From: Pseudomonas luteola NBRC 103146
GTDB taxonomy: Bacteria > Pseudomonadota > Gammaproteobacteria > Pseudomonadales > Pseudomonadaceae
NCBI RefSeq assembly: GCF_002091675.1
Contig: NZ_BDAE01000027.1
Coordinates: forward strand, 1 to 57,515
Reading direction: 5' to 3'
Length of the DNA: 57,515 nucleotides
Below are positions 8,539 to 17,789 of the stretch, piece by piece (position 1 is the first letter of the stretch; each line of letters begins with the position of its first letter). Position numbers and translations under genes: made by a program. Below the pieces are notes generated by a model. It did no database searches and had not been told where the DNA came from. It saw nothing but the letters and a program-made list of their open reading frames with translations.

Positions 8539-9591
8539 TTACCCCTGAGCTATGGCAGCCAGGTGCCGAGTGTACTTATAGTATCCGCGCGGATTAGCAA
8601 ATTGCGGGTCTTCTACTACCACAGTTTTTGCTCTACCGATCCGGACAGCTTTCAGGTCCTCTTCCAGCAGTTTGATCGTGCCACCTGCGAACAGAACGGT
8701 TTCAACCTCATCCAGACGACGGTTAACAGCTTTCTCAATCCGGGGACAGATCTCATTGATGAGGGCGCGCCGCTCAATCGCCAGAATATCTCTGATGTTT
8801 TCTTCGTGGTTACCAATAGCCAACACGCCGCCGTTTTCGCGAATAGCCTTCTCGATAGCATTAAGCGGTGGTGTACGCATCAGATTCATACGATCTTTAG
8901 CGCTAGCAGCGATTCGCTCATATAGATGAAGCGAGCCTGCTTCAAAGCTGGTACTTGTGCCGTTGAAGACGAGCTGGCCATTTTCCAGCACAGCGATATC
9001 GGTTGTATTGCCACCGATGTCGACCACAACCACTAAACCGTCGGGCTGCTGTACTACGTCCCCTTGGTCATCCAAAACGTGATCAAGAAATACAGCGACA
9101 CCTTCTGAGGCTGCCTGAAGACGACCGAATACGGAACCATCACGAGGCAGGCGCATGCCTGGCGTGCCATTCAAGAGTTTCGCTGAACGCTTCCAAGCTG
9201 CTGTACGAGTCTTGATGAGCTCAACGTTTACTTCGCCGCGGTTGTTATAAAAAACATTTAAGGGCATGCCAAAACAGGCATCTACCTGAGCATTGGACAG
9301 ATCACCAAATTGCTTAAGCAGTACCGTGAGCGCCAGGGCGACATTCATGTCACTGGTGTAGTAGCTGGAGATACGGGTGTCGAGCGGGTCAGCAACCCGC
9401 GGACCTACGGCGTAAACGTTGTCTTCAATGGATAAGACGACTTCATCAGGGCCAGAGCCGAGAAGTGAGACGCCGATTTGCGGCTTGGTTGAGACAGTAG
9501 AGCGGATAGCGATCTGCTTACCCTTACCAGCATATAGCTTGGCATAGTTGCATCCGATATCAGCGCCAACATAAATCGTCTCTTGGGTCAT
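8539..9591 (-). CDS. parM: Actin-like ParM/StbA-family ATPase
   Basis: The 350-aa protein has the actin/Hsp70 nucleotide motifs: phosphate-1 loop YVGADIGCNYAKLY at residues 7-20, phosphate-2 loop VVVVDIGGNTTDIAV near residue 188, and the adenosine motif VLFAGGTIKLLEEDL near residue 303. ParM-type proteins polymerise to push plasmid copies apart. Length is normal for the family (ParM is 320). AGAGG lies 6 bases before the ATG. It heads an operon running through dotI, dotH, the secretin and the IcmW-like gene, and a separate parAB locus lies at 33251-35478. It may therefore serve transfer as well as, or instead of, partition. Confidence 0.88.
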   Translation of the reverse strand: MTQETIYVGADIGCNYAKLYAGKGKQIAIRSTVSTKPQIGVSLLGSGPDEVVLSIEDNVYAVGPRVADPLDTRISSYYTSDMNVALALTVLLKQFGDLSNAQVDACFGMPLNVFYNNRGEVNVELIKTRTAAWKRSAKLLNGTPGMRLPRDGSVFGRLQAASEGVAVFLDHVLDDQGDVVQQPDGLVVVVDIGGNTTDIAVLENGQLVFNGTSTSFEAGSLHLYERIAASAKDRMNLMRTPPLNAIEKAIRENGGVLAIGNHEENIRDILAIERRALINEICPRIEKAVNRRLDEVETVLFAGGTIKLLEEDLKAVRIGRAKTVVVEDPQFANPRGYYKYTRHLAAIAQG

Positions 9592-9833
9592 GGGAGCCTC
9601 TTTCCTTGCCTATTAGTTTCAAACTGATTTCATGCAGGCTTTGTTTTATTGCTGCAATTTCGAATGAAAATAATCTTAAAGGTTAGAAACCTGTTATTCA
9701 ATAGTAGATACAGTAAAAAAGCATTAGTCAGGAAACTTATGAGCTTTATTAATGTTTCGTGCCATTGATTCGCTTTTCTATGCACAGAAACGATCAAAAT
9801 TTCTTGTTGCCATGCAGTGGGTAAAACGAGGAC
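9592..9833. promoter_or_regulatory. AT-rich promoter region of the parM-dot operon, possible centromere
   Basis: This gene-free 240-base stretch is the only upstream space for the operon starting at 9591. GAAAC or GTTTC occurs five times (near 9617, 9685, 9732, 9754 and 9787) at irregular spacing. Actin-type par loci place the ParR-bound centromere next to parM, so this is where one would look. The repeats are short and not clearly iterated, so the centromere idea is weak. Confidence 0.3.
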
Positions 9834-9860
9834 AAAAAAAACCCCTCAAAGCGAGGGGTC
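9834..9860 (-). terminator. Rho-independent terminator of the 372-aa gene
   Basis: On the minus strand ACCCCTC and GAGGGGT form a 7-bp stem around a 5-base loop (9841-9859), followed by seven or eight T residues. It lies 17 bases beyond the stop of the gene at 9877-10995 and insulates it from the parM operon. Confidence 0.88.
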
Positions 9861-9876
9861 TTCTTGCCAGCATACT

Positions 9877-10995
9877 TTAGCGAATGAATGTATCGTCGTG
9901 GGTGTAATCATCTTCAGCGCTGACTGGCGGCTTCTCTTCAACAGTTGTCTTTTCAGCCGAAGCGACCTGGGCCGTAACCTCGTTTTCAGCAGCATCAGGC
10001 GTATCCATGCCTAGCTCTTTCAAGAGCTCAGCGCTATAGGTCAACGCCTCGAAATTCTGCGACTGGATAAGTAGCGGATCGAACCGCTCTTTAGGCGAAG
10101 CGGAAAAATGGCTAACGTAGTTATGATCATCAGTCGGGGCGAAGCGGATGTAACATTCGCTCGCAAAGATTTGCTCTTCAGTAGCAAAGCGCTTATGTAA
10201 AGCCAAAAGATTCTTACCACTGGGAGAATTCATTTTCTTGGGGCTGACCTTGATCGCCATTACTGGGATCATTTCCAGAGTACCTTCACCCTTGGCGGCG
10301 CGATCGATCATTTTCATCAAACGAGTATTTTTCTTCGCGCTCTCAGCAAGCTGAGCTCCTGATTCTGCACGGCGAACTTTTTCGCCATCCTCTTCCACTT
10401 CAACTGTACCCTGCTTAACGCTCGTGTAATCCAGGATACCGCCCTGCTCGTTTACCAGGCGAAGAATAGGGTATGCACGGGTCTTGTCGTTATTGCAGCG
10501 GTCAGTTAGCGCGGCGATTGCGCCAAGAGCCTTTTCTGCTGGAAGAGCCAGTGGAACACCCAGACGACGCACTTCAGCCCAGTGGATTTCTTCTTTCTTA
10601 TCGTCAACGTAGGTGCCAGCGCTAAACATGGCATTGCCAACAACCAATTCACGACGGGCATGGCCAAAGAACTCAGCCCAGCGAGCTGTGCCTAGGGTTG
10701 GCTCACCATCTGCTTCTGGCTTTTTGGCCCAAACGGTAGAAAACAAAATCATGCCACCAACAGGCACGTGATGATTGCTCTTGTCCTTAGAGAAGGATTC
10801 GATATCGTTGCGCTTTTTGTTATCAGCCGCTTCGCCAGTGGTGGTCAAGGATACATGCCAAAGGGCGCCTTCAAGGTCACGACCGACAACGGTGTCATGC
10901 ACCTTGCTACCTTCGGATTTAACGTAGCTCTCAACCTCAAGCATCAGGTTGGATAACGGCTTGGAAGATTCAGTGTTGGATTTACGTTTGAACAT
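9877..10995 (-). CDS. Hypothetical protein, monocistronic
   Basis: I do not recognise this 372-aa protein. It is soluble, with a charged N-terminus (MFKRKSNTESSK), a mixed alpha/beta core, and an acidic disordered C-terminus after residue 335. A conserved-looking core stretch is RWAEFFGHARRELVVGNAMF near residue 105. AGGAG lies 9 bases before the ATG. It has its own terminator and sits between two type IVB operons. Upstream at 11073-11091 is a motif also found before 29973 and 37706, suggesting shared control. A transfer or regulatory accessory role is inferred from location only. Confidence 0.8.
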   Translation of the reverse strand: MFKRKSNTESSKPLSNLMLEVESYVKSEGSKVHDTVVGRDLEGALWHVSLTTTGEAADNKKRNDIESFSKDKSNHHVPVGGMILFSTVWAKKPEADGEPTLGTARWAEFFGHARRELVVGNAMFSAGTYVDDKKEEIHWAEVRRLGVPLALPAEKALGAIAALTDRCNNDKTRAYPILRLVNEQGGILDYTSVKQGTVEVEEDGEKVRRAESGAQLAESAKKNTRLMKMIDRAAKGEGTLEMIPVMAIKVSPKKMNSPSGKNLLALHKRFATEEQIFASECYIRFAPTDDHNYVSHFSASPKERFDPLLIQSQNFEALTYSAELLKELGMDTPDAAENEVTAQVASAEKTTVEEKPPVSAEDDYTHDDTFIR

Positions 10996-11072
10996 AGCGG
11001 CGCTCCTAGGCGAGAACTGGCTTCAGTGCCATTAGCGCGTAAGCTATAGCCGCTATTTTGCAAAATCAAATA

Positions 11073-11091
11073 GTTTTACTACCGTATATAC
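11073..11091 (-). promoter_or_regulatory. Shared promoter/operator motif, copy 1
   Basis: On the minus strand this reads GTATATACGGTAGTAAAAC. It shares the frame KTATATAC-N4-GTAAARC with sites at 29941-29959 and 37653-37671. It lies about 80 bases before the ATG at 10995, a suitable distance for a promoter or operator of that gene. Confidence 0.5.
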
Positions 11092-11103
11092 TTTAAAATA
11101 TTA

Positions 11104-11484
11104 TTATGGCCATTGAAGAACACGCCCGCCAGCAGTGAGCTGCTCCGATACAGGTCGAGTACAGCCAAGCGAGAGCAGTATCTTGTCCACCACACCATCT
11201 GTCAGACTTAATGGGTGATTCCATAGGCCTGGCATTATATGGTCGAAATCACGGTGACGCTCAGTCATGTCAGTCAGTACAGCCGCCATTTCTTGAATCT
11301 CAGGCGTTGCTTGCATATCAAAGATCTGCCACTCCGTAGCTTCATTGCTCAGCGGCTCATCTTCATGGGAGAGAGTATCTAGACGGATGATCTCTTCAGG
11401 AACGGGCACTTCAAGGCTCATAATTCCCAGGAGCTCACGCGAACGCTGCCAGTTGACCTTTCCAGTGCTGCTTATGACTCTCAT
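11104..11484 (-). CDS. Hypothetical protein encoded after dotL
   Basis: The 126-aa soluble, acidic protein is not recognised. Its ATG overlaps the dotL stop as ATGA, with a GGAGAAGCAGGA ribosome site inside dotL, so it is translationally coupled to the coupling ATPase. In Legionella the coupling complex includes several small adaptors (IcmS, IcmW, LvgA, DotY, DotZ) bound to the DotL tail. Coupling and size make a DotL-binding role plausible, but this is inference. Confidence 0.75.
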   Translation of the reverse strand: MRVISSTGKVNWQRSRELLGIMSLEVPVPEEIIRLDTLSHEDEPLSNEATEWQIFDMQATPEIQEMAAVLTDMTERHRDFDHIMPGLWNHPLSLTDGVVDKILLSLGCTRPVSEQLTAGGRVLQWP

Positions 11485-14210
11485 TCCTGCTTCTCCTTCT
11501 CCGTTTCTGCTTTAGCAGTGGATGTCAGATGGCTTTTCAAGGCCAGTAAATCGTTTTTAAGAAGTGCCGCGGAGCTAACCTTCGGTACTGGCGCTTCTGG
11601 GTATGCATTCTGAGGTTCAGTCGGCATCGTGTTTTGGATGGCCGTATTGATTGCTGCGCGAGCTTCTGGCGGCGAGCCAGACCACAACGCGTCTCCCCCG
11701 TTTTGTTGCAGCTGCTTCACTTCTGATATTACGGTTGCCGTTAGTTGAGTTCGGGCAATCATGGTCTGCGTTTCGATATCAGCTGCGTGATCATCCATGC
11801 TGAACGAGATGTCAGCAGGGTGAATCAGACTATTGTCGACCGGTAGCTCACTATCTTTAGTGGCAATTTGCCCCGGCGTAGAATTTTTTGGGATATTCGG
11901 TATCTCTGGCACGTCATTTAAATCAAAGGCAAAGCCTGAGGACGCTTCCAAGGCCTTATTCGTAGGCGCCTCTTTTTGGCTAAGCTGTCTTATTCCTTGC
12001 TCCAGCATTGCCAGAGAGGCGCCAGCCGTTCCCTCAAGCCCACGCTTAGCAGCCTGCTCTGATGGCTGAGAAGGCCGAGCGGCGACAGGCTGGACGGGTG
12101 GCTTTGATGTCTTTTCAGGCTGAGGCGAGGCAGCACCAGGTACGGCGGGTTTGGTTGTCCCAAAATGATGCTTGATTGTTCGCTGCATGGTTGAAAACAA
12201 CTCAGCCCCGCGCTCCTTGCTTTGCTCTGACGTGATCTTCGCCCAGGCGTTAAAGTCATGCGCCAGCGCTATTACAGGTGCCTCCGCGGTAGGCAGATAG
12301 GTGCTTGTGGCTTGGCGGATCGCTTCAACCTTCTTTTTCATAGCAATCAGGCGTTCTGCATCTTCGACAATGCCCGATACGCCGATTGGGGTGCGCATCC
12401 GTACGAAACTGTTTACCTGGCTCTGAGTGGACTGCTTAATGTCTGGATAGAACATTTTGACTTTGGTCCACAGCATGCCGCCAAAATAGATGTGCGCCAT
12501 ACCTGGGTCTTGTTTGGCCAGTACTTCCATACGCGCACGGTCAACTTCCTGGGCGTTCAGTGCTTCCACTGACTGGAACTGGGTACGTTGATCAGGACGA
12601 GCTCCACTTGGGCGATCAGAGAAGGTACTGGCAACCGTAACCAGCTTTTTACCCGCCGTCTCGACAAGCATTTTGACCGTATCAGGATCGAAACTTTTAA
12701 GGAAAATTTTCGTACCGGTGTTTGAGTAAACTCGACTCGCCTCTACCTCGCTGCCCTTCTTAAACGAGGCCCAGTCTTGGCCACTGAAGCAGGCAAACAC
12801 ACCCATGCTTCGAATCTGCGCAACAACATCCCCAAAACCTTCTACGCAATAGCTGCCGTATTCATCAAGGAACAAACCATAGGGAATCTGCTTACCAATT
12901 GGGCGCCCATCGATCAGGATCTTTTTAAGACCGGTAAGCTTGCCGCCCCCAATGATCGGGAGCATGGCGTTACGCATACTGGTAACGACCATCCGACCCA
13001 ACTGTTTGAGAGACTCTGGTGACTTCTCAAGGGCAGGCAGCATGATGTAGACAATACGGCGCTGGTTGATAACATCAATCCAGTCGATTTCCGAAATATC
13101 TGTCCCGGTGATGTAGCCGTAGGTGCCTGAAAGCAGAGACAGAACACGGGTAAACTGCATCTGCAGGAAGCCCAACTGCTCTGACATTCGTCCCATCGAG
13201 CTTTCTTTAGCCTGAGGCTGAGTTGCCTTTTGCCAAGCTGAATAACCCGGCAGGTCATTCAGGAATAGCTGAGCCTCGTCTCGAACACGCTGCGAGTACA
13301 CATTATTGCTAGGTAACTCCAGCAAGTTTTGCAGCGTCATCCGCCGGCGCAAATCGTCAGGTACGATCGTCTGCCCGCGGAAGTCACGATCTTCACAAGC
13401 TGCACGTATGACAACGTTAAAGAGTGCTTCTGCGCGGCCACGCCACATATCATCGTTGCCGCCGCCACCGCCGCCCATCATCGAAGAGGTCATCTCGGAG
13501 AGTGAGTCTGCCGAGGCGATTTCGAAAATATTCGTCGTATTGGAACGCTTCGTGCCATTCCCACCTGAAGTCAGGTAGTTGATAACCAGAAGCTGCCGCT
13601 CTAGCCCATAGTGGCGAGCCAGGGTATAGAGCATGAACCAGGTTGTGATATCTGCCTTGCCATCACAAAAAATACCGCCGCTTCCCTGGGCCATCAGCTG
13701 GGCAAGCATACCCAAAATAGCCTGGGTCTTACCTGAGCCGGTGGTGCCGATCAGGAGCATATGTCGCACTAGCAGATCCATGGATGTCCAGATCTGGGCT
13801 GCGCCATTATCCATGTCTGAGCCGAGCAACAGGATGCCGTCGCCCATCATATCCATAGGGTTTTTGAGCGGAAGCACGCTACCAAGGATCGGGATACGCT
13901 TAAGCTTAAAGAGCTTTTTGTGAAGCGCGCTTGCCTTGCATACATACGAAGGCGTACACAAGGGCCATTGATGCGGCTGTCGGGTAGCAAGGTAAGCGGC
14001 GCCAGCAAGACTCCCAACGCCTGCAGTTATCTCCAGTAGGCCAGGCACTACTAACGACAACGCCCCCATACCCATCATGACAGGAGGCGCATGCTCCTGA
14101 ATGGCATAGTTCATCCGCTGAGAGTAAGTAAGGTTCTCGCGAATATAACGATTGTAGTCAAGTTCCTTGGCGGCTTCGGACTGACGATTATTAGGTTTTA
14201 CAGCAACCAT
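11481..14210 (-). CDS. dotL: DotL/IcmO/TrbC type IV coupling ATPase
   Basis: The 909-aa protein has two N-terminal membrane segments near residues 43-75, Walker A GTTGSGKT at 155-162 and Walker B YGLFLDEYG at about 444-452. DGKADITTWFMLYTLAR follows the DotL pattern. DotL is the VirD4-type receptor that delivers substrates to the type IVB channel. Legionella DotL is 783 aa; here a Pro/Gln/Ala-rich tail of about 280 residues follows residue 630. In Legionella the tail recruits DotN, IcmSW and LvgA. GAGG precedes the ATG, which follows dotM by 12 bases. Confidence 0.92.
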   Translation of the reverse strand: MVAVKPNNRQSEAAKELDYNRYIRENLTYSQRMNYAIQEHAPPVMMGMGALSLVVPGLLEITAGVGSLAGAAYLATRQPHQWPLCTPSYVCKASALHKKLFKLKRIPILGSVLPLKNPMDMMGDGILLLGSDMDNGAAQIWTSMDLLVRHMLLIGTTGSGKTQAILGMLAQLMAQGSGGIFCDGKADITTWFMLYTLARHYGLERQLLVINYLTSGGNGTKRSNTTNIFEIASADSLSEMTSSMMGGGGGGNDDMWRGRAEALFNVVIRAACEDRDFRGQTIVPDDLRRRMTLQNLLELPSNNVYSQRVRDEAQLFLNDLPGYSAWQKATQPQAKESSMGRMSEQLGFLQMQFTRVLSLLSGTYGYITGTDISEIDWIDVINQRRIVYIMLPALEKSPESLKQLGRMVVTSMRNAMLPIIGGGKLTGLKKILIDGRPIGKQIPYGLFLDEYGSYCVEGFGDVVAQIRSMGVFACFSGQDWASFKKGSEVEASRVYSNTGTKIFLKSFDPDTVKMLVETAGKKLVTVASTFSDRPSGARPDQRTQFQSVEALNAQEVDRARMEVLAKQDPGMAHIYFGGMLWTKVKMFYPDIKQSTQSQVNSFVRMRTPIGVSGIVEDAERLIAMKKKVEAIRQATSTYLPTAEAPVIALAHDFNAWAKITSEQSKERGAELFSTMQRTIKHHFGTTKPAVPGAASPQPEKTSKPPVQPVAARPSQPSEQAAKRGLEGTAGASLAMLEQGIRQLSQKEAPTNKALEASSGFAFDLNDVPEIPNIPKNSTPGQIATKDSELPVDNSLIHPADISFSMDDHAADIETQTMIARTQLTATVISEVKQLQQNGGDALWSGSPPEARAAINTAIQNTMPTEPQNAYPEAPVPKVSSAALLKNDLLALKSHLTSTAKAETEKEKQE

Positions 14211-14222
14211 AGCGGCCTCTTT

Positions 14223-15326
14223 TTATAACCAAGGATCAAAGTCGGCCCAGATGTCGTCAGTCTCGACCCATGGCCTTTCAAAGGGATCTGTACGCAGCGC
14301 TTCTTCAAGCCAGTCCGCGGCCCATTCAGAGCCTGCTGTCAGTGTTGGGGCAATGGAGCCTTTTGAGGCGCGATAGACTTCTACCTCGTGCCTAAACTGC
14401 CCCATGATTCCGGCACCGGCAGCCAGGCTTACACGACGACCGCATGAGCAAAGGGCATCATAGAAAGCGATGTCCCGATATCGCATGAAGGTAAGGGGCC
14501 CATAATTCACGATCATGATCTGACCCATCATGCGGATGAGTCCGATGATCACTGTCTTCTCATAGAGATGACCCTTGGTTGCAGCTTTAGCAGCTGAGTC
14601 ACGATCTTCTTTGGGCAATTGGCTCATGAGTTCAGCCCAGAGCCTGGCATAAGGGCCCTTGGCTAGCGCTTCAATTGAGGTAAATGGTCGGCCAACTGTG
14701 TTTTGGTAGATAGCGCAGGCTTTATCACGATCGAATGCGGTTAGCTTGTTTGACTCATCCATTTTGTAGAGGCCATACAACTCCGCCATTCTCCAAGGGG
14801 TAACCGGTGCCTGGAGAGCAATTTTTCCTGAGAACAAAGGCAGCTTGCTCGCGTCCACCACATCGCGCATCCATTCCCGGCCAGGCATGCTTTTAAGTAC
14901 GTCTGTGATCGCAGGAATACCCATGATCACCTTGAACATTCTTGGATCAGACATACGGTTGTGCCTGTAACACCGAAAGCCAATGATGATGAGTGCTGGT
15001 CCAACAATTAGGCTTGTAAAACGGTGTACGTAATCACCGTACTGCTTGGCTCCGGAATAACTCAAGGCCTTGAGCTGCTCAGGGCCAAGGCTCGCCAGGT
15101 ACGCAGGAATGCGCGCGACAACTTGAGGATCACGGTGCAACAACGGCATTAACTGCTGGCCAATTGGCGTTTCTGCAAGCCATCCCCAGCAATATGCGAC
15201 AGGCACGATAGCGTGTTGCCAGATGGACAGAATGCGATCAGAGAAATGGAATATAAGAAAAATGATTGCGATGACGAAAATAATCACCGAAACCGCGCCG
15301 CCATCTTCACTGCTTGTGTTGTTCAT
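14223..15326 (-). CDS. dotM: DotM/IcmP/TrbA coupling-complex membrane protein
   Basis: The 367-aa protein has a membrane segment at residues 12-28 and another near 107-120, then a cytoplasmic domain. The stretch FMRYRDIAFYDALCSCGRRV and the following GIMGQFRHEVE are typical of DotM/TrbA. Length matches Legionella DotM (about 376). DotM binds DotL and helps recruit substrates. The dotM-dotL order matches Legionella icmP-icmO. The final residues (WVETDDIWADFDPWL) are acidic and aromatic. Confidence 0.88.
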   Translation of the reverse strand: MNNTSSEDGGAVSVIIFVIAIIFLIFHFSDRILSIWQHAIVPVAYCWGWLAETPIGQQLMPLLHRDPQVVARIPAYLASLGPEQLKALSYSGAKQYGDYVHRFTSLIVGPALIIIGFRCYRHNRMSDPRMFKVIMGIPAITDVLKSMPGREWMRDVVDASKLPLFSGKIALQAPVTPWRMAELYGLYKMDESNKLTAFDRDKACAIYQNTVGRPFTSIEALAKGPYARLWAELMSQLPKEDRDSAAKAATKGHLYEKTVIIGLIRMMGQIMIVNYGPLTFMRYRDIAFYDALCSCGRRVSLAAGAGIMGQFRHEVEVYRASKGSIAPTLTAGSEWAADWLEEALRTDPFERPWVETDDIWADFDPWL

Positions 15327-15374
15327 TCAAAGTACTCAGAGGGACTACAAAACCAAACTCTGGGTTAATGCGTA

Positions 15375-16238
15375 CTACCGGCTGGGCGATGCTTCAGGCT
15401 GTGGTTGTTCATCAAGCAATTGCTGCATTGAGGTCGCCATTTCCAGGCAGAGCTGCATAGCGTTCTCAACGTGACGGAAGTAATTGTCCAAGGGCCAACG
15501 ACTCAACCGCTCAGCTTCCTCGCGAAATGCTTCAGGATCAGCTTTGAGAGCCTTAAACTTGTCATGCGCAGCCTTGATCTCTGCATCCCACAGAGTCGGG
15601 TAGAAATCAGCGGCTACTCGAATGAGGGCCTTGATCGTAGGGGTGTGGTTAGTGGATTTCAGGCGCGTGGCCTGCTCATTGACCAACCTGCCCATATGCT
15701 GAGTAATCTTTTGACACAGCGGAACCACTTCGTGCCCAAGCGTCACCCGATCACGTAGGGCCAGCATGATGCGAGCGGACGCGGCTGTCGCACTGCTCAG
15801 TCGTTCTTGAGCATCATCACCTGCTCGATAAGGGGATTCTTTCAAATCCTGTAGCAACTCAAGGCCGCTGTTTGCCGCGTGTTCCGCCAGAACTGACAAG
15901 TCGTTAGCGGTTAGCTGACTTCCCGCACGCCAGTGCAAAGCAATAAGCGAAACCACTTCCCGCGCTACCATGTAGCGATCGTAAGCACTCAGGCCGAGGG
16001 ACGGCTCATCGTTAAAACGATCCCAGATCCGGTTAGTCAGATCGATCGAGCGAAACAACAGTTGAGTGTGAGCGCTAATAATATCTTTCTGTGTTACACC
16101 CTTACCCAGTCCAGGCCGGTAAAGCGCTGCCTGCATCAGTGGCTCCACCAGGCGCAGACTTGCAAGCCAACGCCTTGTAGAACTCTCGCGCTCCAGATGA
16201 GCGCCTGTTGCGACCATGTCATTATCGCGAGGGACCAT
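15375..16238 (-). CDS. Hypothetical helical protein in the coupling-complex operon
   Basis: The 287-aa protein is not recognised. It is almost entirely helical, without membrane segment or signal, and ends in a Gln/Pro-rich tail. It overlaps the preceding gene by 17 bases (a start at a later Met, about 16217, would remove the overlap) and is followed by dotM after 48 bases. Lying between dotN and dotM, it probably belongs to the coupling complex, possibly in place of adaptors such as DotY or DotZ. This is inference from position. Confidence 0.75.
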   Translation of the reverse strand: MVPRDNDMVATGAHLERESSTRRWLASLRLVEPLMQAALYRPGLGKGVTQKDIISAHTQLLFRSIDLTNRIWDRFNDEPSLGLSAYDRYMVAREVVSLIALHWRAGSQLTANDLSVLAEHAANSGLELLQDLKESPYRAGDDAQERLSSATAASARIMLALRDRVTLGHEVVPLCQKITQHMGRLVNEQATRLKSTNHTPTIKALIRVAADFYPTLWDAEIKAAHDKFKALKADPEAFREEAERLSRWPLDNYFRHVENAMQLCLEMATSMQQLLDEQPQPEASPSR

Positions 16239-16701
16239 AGGTTGCCTCCTGTATGCGCTCGGGTGCCCGCTCCGGTTTTGGCATCCACTGACCCTTAATC
16301 AAACTTCCAGCCCAGTAACCGGCGGCATCAGGAGAAATGGAGTCGCCTGGTTCCGCTCGGGTAATTTCCGGACATGAGTTCAACACAGCCTCAAGCGCAT
16401 CACCTCGCCATTGACCACCAACAATTAATCGCGACTTGGCCAAGCGCAAAGCGAGCATTACCAAGGGCGCCGGAGCGAGTGTTTGCAATCGCCCTTCGTT
16501 TCGCACAACAGCGATACCCTGCGCCGTGCGCTGGAAGCTGTCAGTAAACGCGCCAGCATCGACGAGGAGATGGCATACGCTGTTGACCAGATAACCCAGA
16601 AGAGCTGGATTACCATTGCGTTGGCGCATATCAAGAGCCCATGGCTGCCCTCCGCTTGTCATCATGCAGAGATCGCCAAACGAGGCAAAATTACGCTCCA
16701 T
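16222..16701 (-). CDS. Hypothetical protein between dotN and dotM
   Basis: The 159-aa protein is soluble and not recognised. It starts in a TAATG overlap with the dotN stop and has GGGAG upstream inside dotN, so its translation is coupled to that gene. Visible features are a central hydrophobic helical stretch (LAPAPLVMLALRLAKSRLI) and a basic, Pro-rich end. An accessory coupling-complex role is inferred from its neighbours. Confidence 0.72.
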   Translation of the reverse strand: MERNFASFGDLCMMTSGGQPWALDMRQRNGNPALLGYLVNSVCHLLVDAGAFTDSFQRTAQGIAVVRNEGRLQTLAPAPLVMLALRLAKSRLIVGGQWRGDALEAVLNSCPEITRAEPGDSISPDAAGYWAGSLIKGQWMPKPERAPERIQEATYGPSR

Positions 16702-17363
16702 TATTTAGGGCTCCCTAATCGCTGCTTGAGCAAGCCAACCCAATACTTGCGACGCTCAAGCTCTCTTTTCTCAAAGTCATTGGCGCCTTCATTTAGATCT
16801 TCCATGCGACGATGAATAAGGCGTACACCAGAGAACATCTCTCCCCGCTTGGCATATTCATTGTCATCTAGGGTCGTCAGGATTTCGGCAAAGTCAGACA
16901 GCTCCGCTGAGCCAAACACGCGCTCAGCAGCTGCAATGCAATGAACCAGGTACTCTTCGAACGTATAAGCCCATTGAATGTAATGGGCTGGAATGTTCTG
17001 CCGCCCATGAGCAGCTATCCAGTCATACATCCGTGTGTACTGGTTGATTTGACCTTGCGGTGGAAGCGGGTGGTCTCGATTGGTCGATATACCGACGTAG
17101 CCAAGCTCGAACTGACCTGCCAGTCCTATATGGTGACAGCGATGACACCACATACAATGCGTGACGATATTGCTTACGTCATTGTTGGTATGGTCGTCAT
17201 CGGCGTGGTGAGCTTCCTGGTATTTGTCTGCTTGCAGACCGCATACCCGGCATTTGTACTCATCACGCGCCAATGCCTTACTACGAGCGTCAAGATAAGC
17301 CTTGTCTTCGTGCAGTTCCTGCTCTCGCCAGCTGCCACGCTTGACCCCCAATAGCACTTCCAC
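16701..17363 (-). CDS. dotN: DotN/IcmJ zinc protein of the coupling complex
   Basis: The 220-aa protein carries an HNH-like zinc site: CRVC (Cys38, Cys41), AHHADDDHTNND (His52, His53, His58), then HCMWCHRCHH with Cys70, Cys73 and Cys76. This arrangement and the length match Legionella IcmJ/DotN (about 208 aa), which binds the DotL tail and is not known to be a nuclease. The start is GTG with GGGAG 7 bases upstream. It follows dotP by 14 bases, the Legionella order icmD-icmJ. Confidence 0.9.
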   Translation of the reverse strand: MEVLLGVKRGSWREQELHEDKAYLDARSKALARDEYKCRVCGLQADKYQEAHHADDDHTNNDVSNIVTHCMWCHRCHHIGLAGQFELGYVGISTNRDHPLPPQGQINQYTRMYDWIAAHGRQNIPAHYIQWAYTFEEYLVHCIAAAERVFGSAELSDFAEILTTLDDNEYAKRGEMFSGVRLIHRRMEDLNEGANDFEKRELERRKYWVGLLKQRLGSPK

Positions 17364-17377
17364 TGCACTACTCCCGA

Positions 17378-17773
17378 TCAGACGCCTGGTAGAATAGTGG
17401 CGCCGCCGGCACCCAGCATCGAAGGCAGGAAATAACCGCCTATCGCAGCAAGGCCATAGCCAGCAGTCTTGGCTGGCTTGGCTTCATGCTCGCCCTTTTG
17501 GACCTTGGACCAGTTGTCCCATGCCTTCCAGCCCATGTAGATACCAAAGATTTGAGAGCAATTCAGGAGCAGCAGGGGAACACCAGAAAGGTTTGTGTTC
17601 AAGCTGGTAACGCTGGTGCCTAGATTATTAGCTGATCCACTCGCGCCAAGAGGGTCTGACGACGTACCAGCTGCCATGGCATCAATAGACATGATGAGCG
17701 AGCCTGTGGCGATTTGCGTTTTCCAATACAGATTGGAAAGGTTTTTCTTGATGCTACTGTTGATGTGTTTCAT
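17378..17773 (-). CDS. dotP: DotP/IcmD small membrane protein
   Basis: The 131-aa protein (Legionella IcmD is 132) has an N-terminal hydrophobic stretch with an Ala-rich cleavage-like end (SIDAMAAG), a second segment VPLLLLNCSQIFGIYMGW, and a third YGLAAIGGYFLPSMLGAGGA. IcmC, IcmD and IcmV-type proteins are small, poorly conserved membrane parts of type IVB systems. The call rests on size, topology and place between dotE and dotN. AGGAG lies 9 bases before the ATG. Confidence 0.78.
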   Translation of the reverse strand: MKHINSSIKKNLSNLYWKTQIATGSLIMSIDAMAAGTSSDPLGASGSANNLGTSVTSLNTNLSGVPLLLLNCSQIFGIYMGWKAWDNWSKVQKGEHEAKPAKTAGYGLAAIGGYFLPSMLGAGGATILPGV

Positions 17774-17789
17774 GGGGTACTGCTCCTGG

